Assembly (NCBI GenBank): GCA_031283785.1 | Contig: JAITBC010000328.1 | Coordinates: 1 to 11,974 of the forward strand | Source of the DNA: Tannerella sp. | GTDB taxonomy: Bacteria > Bacteroidota > Bacteroidia > Bacteroidales > Tannerellaceae | DNA: 11,974 nucleotides | Direction of reading: 5' to 3' | Part shown: one piece after another, positions 8,131-11,974 of the stretch | How positions within the stretch are numbered: the first letter of the stretch is position 1 | Layout: the number at the start of each line of letters is the position of its first letter | Translations under genes and position numbers: made by a program | The notes under the pieces: model-generated | Seen by the model: the letters and a program-made list of their open reading frames with translations, nothing else | Told to the model about the DNA's origin: nothing | The model's database searches: none

Positions 8131-8658
8131 ATGATGGGTATAAAATATTATTTTTTGCTTTTGACTGTGTTTTTGTCGTCATTTTCTTGTATAACGGCCG
8201 ACGATCGCGGCTATATTGTTAAAGTAGGGGATATGGCGCCGGATTTTTCCCTTAAGCTGACGGACGGGAAAACTTTTAAGCTGTCCGATATGCGGGGGAA
8301 AACGCTTATGTTGCAGTTTACCGCAAGCTGGTGCGGCGTATGCCGTAAAGAAATGCCGTTTATCGAAAGCGATATATGGCGGAAACATAAGGATAATCCC
8401 AATTTTTACCTGTTGGGTATCGACCGCGACGAACCGCTTGATAAGGTGCAGGAGTTTATCAAACAGACAGGTATCACATATCCGGTAGCTCTTGACCCGG
8501 GCGGCGACGCCTTTGCTCTCTATGCCGAACGTAAAGCCGGCATAACAAGAAATGTGATTATCAATGCCGAAGGACGTATCGTCATGCTTACCCGCTTATA
8601 CAACGAAGACGAATTTGCCGGAATGTGTAAGTTGATAAATGAGATGCTTGATGATTAG
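8131..8658 (+). CDS. TlpA/redoxin-like thioredoxin-fold lipoprotein
   Basis: A 175-residue thiol-disulfide protein of the AhpC-TSA/TlpA superfamily, probably exported and membrane-anchored. The N-terminus has a hydrophobic stretch ending in a lipobox-like FSSFSC, giving C20 as the likely lipidated residue. The fold begins [18 protein letters not shown] (32-49), typical of TlpA/redoxin proteins. The active site is WCGVC (C68, C71) in [15 protein letters not shown]. Such proteins reduce disulfides or support cytochrome maturation in the periplasm; the substrate is unknown. The usual cis-proline near the active site appears to be replaced by Thr in [11 protein letters not shown] chose ATG 8131, with an adjacent alternative at 8134, because the promoter at 8071-8102 rules out the in-frame TTG at 8080. 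Confidence 0.9.
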   Translation: MMGIKYYFLLLTVFLSSFSCITADDRGYIVKVGDMAPDFSLKLTDGKTFKLSDMRGKTLMLQFTASWCGVCRKEMPFIESDIWRKHKDNPNFYLLGIDRDEPLDKVQEFIKQTGITYPVALDPGGDAFALYAERKAGITRNVIINAEGRIVMLTRLYNEDEFAGMCKLINEMLDD

Positions 8659-8668
8659 GAATCTGTTA

Positions 8669-8684
8669 TTAAGCGTACGCTTAA
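8669..8684. repeat. Perfect 16-bp palindrome after the tlpA-like gene
   Basis: TTAAGCGTACGCTTAA reads identically on both strands. A T8 run follows at 8692-8699. As RNA it would form a 6-bp stem with a GTAC loop, weak for a terminator given the 7-nt gap to the T run. As DNA it could be an operator. Both readings are tentative. Confidence 0.6.
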
Positions 8685-8709
8685 ATATGAGTTTTTTTTC
8701 AATTTTCAT

Positions 8710-8737
8710 TTTTTAATTCTTAATTTTTAATTCTTTA
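8710..8737 (+). repeat. Tandem 14-nt AT-rich repeat before the VOC gene
   Basis: TTTTTAATTCTTAA (8710-8723) is followed directly by TTTTTAATTCTTTA (8724-8737), identical at 13 of 14 positions. The second copy's last base is the A of the start codon. Function unknown; AT-rich spacers of this kind are common in Bacteroidota intergenic regions from memory. Confidence 0.7.
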
Positions 8738-9123
8738 TGAAAGATGTGTTTATCGGAATAGATCATCCGGCAATTGCTGCCGATGATGTGGAAAACCTGA
8801 CGAAATGGTATTGTGATACGTTAGGATACAAGGTGTTTGCCAGGACGGACAAACCTGTATATATTATTGAAGCTCCGGATGGAACGTTTATTGAGATGAT
8901 GCCGAGAGATGAAACGGAACGTCCCGACCGTACAATTAATACGCCGGGATGGTCGCATCTGGCTCTTCGCGTGAATGATATGGATGTTGCAATGTACGCA
9001 CTGGAAAAACTTGGTGTGACTTGGGCAGGCCCGGAGTTTGAAGCTGCCGGCGGCGGTCGTATCAGGAACTTTGCCGACCCGGAAGGTAATGTTCTCCAGA
9101 TCGTTCAGAGGATAACCCCGTAG
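8737..9123 (+). CDS. VOC superfamily (glyoxalase/bleomycin-resistance fold) protein
   Basis: A 128-residue protein with two beta-alpha-beta-beta-beta modules. Likely metal ligands of the VOC fold are H10 (IDHPAI), E53 (TFIEMM) and H74 (GWSHLALRV). The fourth, in DPEGNVLQIVQ (114-124), is Q121 where most members have Glu. Family members include glyoxalase I, dioxygenases, methylmalonyl-CoA epimerase and resistance proteins; the substrate here cannot be assigned. The length and single-domain pattern suit a generic VOC enzyme that would act as a dimer. ATG 8737 is the only reasonable start; there is no Shine-Dalgarno sequence. It lies 78 nt after the tlpA-like gene and may be cotranscribed. Confidence 0.88.
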   Translation: MKDVFIGIDHPAIAADDVENLTKWYCDTLGYKVFARTDKPVYIIEAPDGTFIEMMPRDETERPDRTINTPGWSHLALRVNDMDVAMYALEKLGVTWAGPEFEAAGGGRIRNFADPEGNVLQIVQRITP

Positions 9124-9158
9124 AGAGAGGAGAAGCCTGTCCAATCCCCCGTATCCGG

Positions 9159-9177
9159 CGCGAGATAGCCTCTCGCG
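9159..9177 (+). other. GC-rich hairpin in the leader before metA
   Basis: CGCGAGA and TCTCGCG pair perfectly over 7 bp around a TAGCC loop, in the 91-nt gap between the VOC gene and metA. No T run follows, so it is not a standard intrinsic terminator. It might stabilise or attenuate the transcript. I saw no recognisable SAM riboswitch in this short gap. Confidence 0.5.
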
Positions 9178-9214
9178 GGATGTTGAAAGAAATGATGAAC
9201 TTACATAGATAAAA

Positions 9215-10147
9215 ATGCCGTTAAATTTACAGAAAAATCTTCCTGCAATAGAATTGCTGAAAAAGGAGCATATATTTGTCATGGATTCGCTTCGCGCATC
9301 GGAACAGGATATACGTCCTCTCCGTGTTATTGTGCTTAACCTGATGCCGTTGAAAATTACGACGGAAACCGATCTTGTCCGCCTGTTAAGCAATTCGCCC
9401 CTGCAGGTTGAGCTTGATTTTATGAAGATTAAAGGACATCAGCCGAAAAATACGCCGGTCATACATATGCAAAAATTTTACAGGGATTTCGATGACATAT
9501 GCGATGATTATTATGACGGTATGATTATCACGGGCGCTCCCGTCGAACAAATGGCGTTCGAAAATGTTTCCTACTGGGAAGAACTGAAAGGCATATTCGA
9601 CTGGTGTCGTATGCATGTCACTTCGACCTTATATATTTGTTGGGCGGCACAGGCAGGACTTTATCATTTCTATGGCGTTCCGAAATATGATCTCGGCGAA
9701 AAGAAATTCGGCGTCTTCAAACACTTTATAAACGATCCGTACCAGCCTATTTTCCGCGGTTTCGACGATGAATTTTATGCCCCTCACAGCCGCCATACGG
9801 AGATACGAAGGGAGGATATTCTGAAAACGCCGCAATTAGAATTACTGTCGGAAAGTGAAGATGCCGGCGTTTATATGGTTATGGCACGCGGAGGACGCGA
9901 GTTTTTTATCACCGGTCATTCCGAATATGCGCCAAATACGTTGCACGATGAATACATGCGCGATTTAAAAAAAGATTTGCCGATACGTATTCCCGAAAAT
10001 TATTATACTGATGATGACCCGTCCAAACGGCCGCTGGTTCGCTGGCGCGGACATGCTAACCTGCTGTACACCAACTGGCTGAACTATTATGTATATCAGG
10101 AAACACCTTACCATATAGAAGATATCAGGAATCTGGGTGATTTATGA
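9215..10147 (+). CDS. metA: Homoserine O-acyltransferase MetA (probably O-acetyltransferase)
   Basis: MetA acylates L-homoserine in methionine biosynthesis. The 310-residue product has normal family length and the typical start MPLNLQKNLPAIELLKKEHI. Catalytic residues fall at the E. coli numbering: C142 in LYICWAAQAG, H235 and E237 in GHSEY, with K47 in LMPLKITTE. Residue 111 is Glu in TGAPVEQM. In the published work on this family Glu111 marks acetyl-CoA use and Gly111 succinyl-CoA use, so I infer that this enzyme makes O-acetylhomoserine despite its common name. No promoter matching the consensus lies in the 91 nt upstream, so it may depend on the tlpA-like promoter. The stop overlaps the next start by 4 nt. 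Confidence 0.96.
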   Translation: MPLNLQKNLPAIELLKKEHIFVMDSLRASEQDIRPLRVIVLNLMPLKITTETDLVRLLSNSPLQVELDFMKIKGHQPKNTPVIHMQKFYRDFDDICDDYYDGMIITGAPVEQMAFENVSYWEELKGIFDWCRMHVTSTLYICWAAQAGLYHFYGVPKYDLGEKKFGVFKHFINDPYQPIFRGFDDEFYAPHSRHTEIRREDILKTPQLELLSESEDAGVYMVMARGGREFFITGHSEYAPNTLHDEYMRDLKKDLPIRIPENYYTDDDPSKRPLVRWRGHANLLYTNWLNYYVYQETPYHIEDIRNLGDL

Positions 10148-11974
10148 TCACGGTTCGTCCTATAGAACTGCTTGCGCCGGCAAAAGATCTTAACTGTGGT
10201 ATGGAAGCGGTTCGCCACGGCGCAGATGCCGTTTATATAGGCGCACCTGCTTTCGGCGCACGCGCTGCCGCCGGAAATTCCATCGATGATATACGGGCAT
10301 TATGCGATTATGCGCATATATTTGATGTACGTATTTATGCGGCGCTCAACACTATATTGAAGGACGACGAACTATGCGTTGCGGAACGCATGATACGACA
10401 GTTATACGATGCCGGCGTCGACGCGCTGATTATTCAGGATATGGGAATAACGCAGCTTGATATTCCGCCGATACCGCTTCACGCAAGTACGCAGACGCAT
10501 AACGATACGCCCGATAAAACAGAGTTCCTGTATAATGCCGGCTTTAAGCGTATCGTATTGGCACGTGAACTGACGATTGAGGAAATACAGGCCATATCCG
10601 AACGCGTGCCGGATGTCGTGCTCGAAGTTTTTATTCACGGAGCTTTGTGCGTAAGTTACAGCGGACGCTGTTATCTGAGCGCCGCTCTTTGCGGACGCAG
10701 TGCGAACAGGGGCGAATGTGCGCAGTATTGTCGCCTGCCGTATTCGCTGGTTGATGCCGCTGGCAAAATTATTATGGAGAACAAACATCTGCTTTCGCCG
10801 AAAGATATGAACCGCTCGGACGATTTGGAAGCCTTGATGCGTGCCGGAATCTCGTCCTTTAAAATTGAAGGACGGCTGAAAGATGTCTCTTATGTGAAAA
10901 ATATCACAGCTTATTACCGTCGCAAGATGGATGCCGTTTTTGCCGGGAATCCCGTATTTTGCCGTTCTTCGTCGGGACATTCGCGCTTCACATTCGATCC
11001 GCACCCGGAAAAAAGTTTTAACCGCGGCTTTACGTCGTATTTCCTGCATGGCCGTGATGCGGATATTACTTCGTTTGATACTCCGAAGTCTATTGGCGAA
11101 CATGTTGGCGCAGTGAAGGAAGTGAAAGGTAATTCGTTCGTCGTCGCCGGTTTGAAACCGATACATAACGGCGACGGGCTGGCATTTTTTAATTCTCGGG
11201 GAGAGCTTGAAGGCTTCAGGGTAAATCGCGCCGAAGCAAATCGCATATTCCCCCAATGCGTCAAAATATCCGGTGATACCCGCGAAAGGAATACCACCGG
11301 CAAAGACTGTAAAATTCCCCAACAGATGCCGGCAATAAAATCGAAGATGCAACTGTACCGGAATTTTGACCGGGATTTTGAAAATATCCTGGCACAACCT
11401 TCGGCAGAACGTAAAATCGGCGTCCGGATAGAATGGGGGGATTATCCCGACGGTTTTATGCTTACGATGACCGACGAATCGGATGCGCGTGTCGTGATTG
11501 TACGTCCGTTTGCAAAAGAGATTGCCCGAAACAGGCAGCATGATAATGTGAAAGCGCAACTGGGAAAACTTGGCAATACACCGTTCGAAGCGATGGAAAT
11601 AACCGTCACCGTCGCGGAGGATTTTTTTGTGCCCTCGTCGTTACTCAATGATATGCGTCGTGAAGCAACGGGAAAATTATTGTCGGTACGCCGGATGCGT
11701 TTCAGGCGCCGGTATGTAAAGCGGTCCGCATACGATAATGACGCCGCTTATCCCCTGCAAAAGACGGATTATACGGAAAACATATCGAATCGCAAAGCGG
11801 AATGTTTTTATAAAAAACACGGCGTGGCGGAGATTGAGCCTTCATTCGAAGAAATACCCCGCGATGACGTGCCGTTGATGTACGCCAAACATTGCCTGCG
11901 TTACAGTCTGGGCTGGTGTCCCGTACTTCAACAAAGAAACTCGCCCTGTAAAGAACCGTATTTTCTCATATACA
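10144..11974 (+). CDS. Peptidase U32-family protein, RlhA-like, truncated at right edge
   Basis: At least 610 residues, running off the window. The N-terminus ELLAPAKDLNCGMEAVRHGA (8-27) is the U32 start. The signature region EVFIHGALCVSYSGRCYLS (161-179) and then NRGECAQYC (188-196) supply C169, C176, C192 and C196. These match the four iron-sulfur-ligand cysteines described for the related E. coli TrhP/RlhA enzymes. The long second half fits the DUF3656 extension of RlhA, which hydroxylates C2501 of 23S rRNA, rather than the shorter TrhP form; I infer an RNA-hydroxylation role, not proteolysis. The visible end KHCLRYSLGWCPV and KEPYFLIY looks close to the normal C-terminus. ATG 10144 overlaps the metA TGA as ATGA, suggesting translational coupling. 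Confidence 0.88.
   Translation, partial: MITVRPIELLAPAKDLNCGMEAVRHGADAVYIGAPAFGARAAAGNSIDDIRALCDYAHIFDVRIYAALNTILKDDELCVAERMIRQLYDAGVDALIIQDMGITQLDIPPIPLHASTQTHNDTPDKTEFLYNAGFKRIVLARELTIEEIQAISERVPDVVLEVFIHGALCVSYSGRCYLSAALCGRSANRGECAQYCRLPYSLVDAAGKIIMENKHLLSPKDMNRSDDLEALMRAGISSFKIEGRLKDVSYVKNITAYYRRKMDAVFAGNPVFCRSSSGHSRFTFDPHPEKSFNRGFTSYFLHGRDADITSFDTPKSIGEHVGAVKEVKGNSFVVAGLKPIHNGDGLAFFNSRGELEGFRVNRAEANRIFPQCVKISGDTRERNTTGKDCKIPQQMPAIKSKMQLYRNFDRDFENILAQPSAERKIGVRIEWGDYPDGFMLTMTDESDARVVIVRPFAKEIARNRQHDNVKAQLGKLGNTPFEAMEITVTVAEDFFVPSSLLNDMRREATGKLLSVRRMRFRRRYVKRSAYDNDAAYPLQKTDYTENISNRKAECFYKKHGVAEIEPSFEEIPRDDVPLMYAKHCLRYSLGWCPVLQQRNSPCKEPYFLIY

Noticed and set aside
8821..9393. 190-codon minus-strand open frame spanning the VOC gene and the start of metA
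   Set aside because: It crosses two conserved plus-strand genes and carries no recognisable motif.
10402..11559. 385-codon open frame on the minus strand
   Set aside because: It lies entirely opposite the well-supported U32 gene, its product resembles no family, and it has no promoter. Stop-poor antisense frames are common opposite genes with this codon use.

Overview
This window looks like a chromosomal segment from a member of the order Bacteroidales, or a close relative in the phylum Bacteroidota. Three things point there. It holds a SusC/SusD outer-membrane pair. Four promoters match the Bacteroidota -7 consensus TAnnTTTG, two of them with a TTTG -33 box at a 20-nt spacer. Most start codons have an A-rich upstream region rather than a Shine-Dalgarno sequence. 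I cannot name the genus from the sequence alone.

Layout. A minus-strand gene start at the left edge (1-93, probably a PD-(D/E)XK nuclease-family protein) is divergent from tsaD. tsaD (tRNA t6A modification) is followed after 8 nt by cinA (a damage-inducible/NMN deamidase-type protein). A 608-nt gene-free stretch follows, with a promoter, a 14-bp hairpin and a 43-nt AG dinucleotide tract. Then come susC (TonB-dependent transporter) and susD (surface lipoprotein), closed by a strong intrinsic terminator. A second unit begins from a near-perfect promoter at 8071-8102. It holds a TlpA-like thioredoxin-fold lipoprotein, a VOC (glyoxalase-fold) protein, metA (homoserine O-acyltransferase, probably acetyl-CoA-specific) and a U32 peptidase-family gene (RlhA-like) that overlaps metA by 4 nt and runs off the right edge.

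How the genes work together. tsaD/cinA and the metA/U32 group are housekeeping genes. The susCD pair imports an unknown oligomeric nutrient. No glycoside hydrolase, protease or regulator gene lies beside it in this window, so the substrate cannot be inferred. The susC leader is the most unusual part. Its (AG)21 tract lies in a reading frame that stays open into susC, and changing the repeat number by one unit would close that frame at TAA 2934-2936 or TAG 2887-2889. This makes it a candidate for slippage-driven phase variation, but nothing here proves it. I saw no CRISPR array, tRNA, rRNA, insertion sequence or phage gene.
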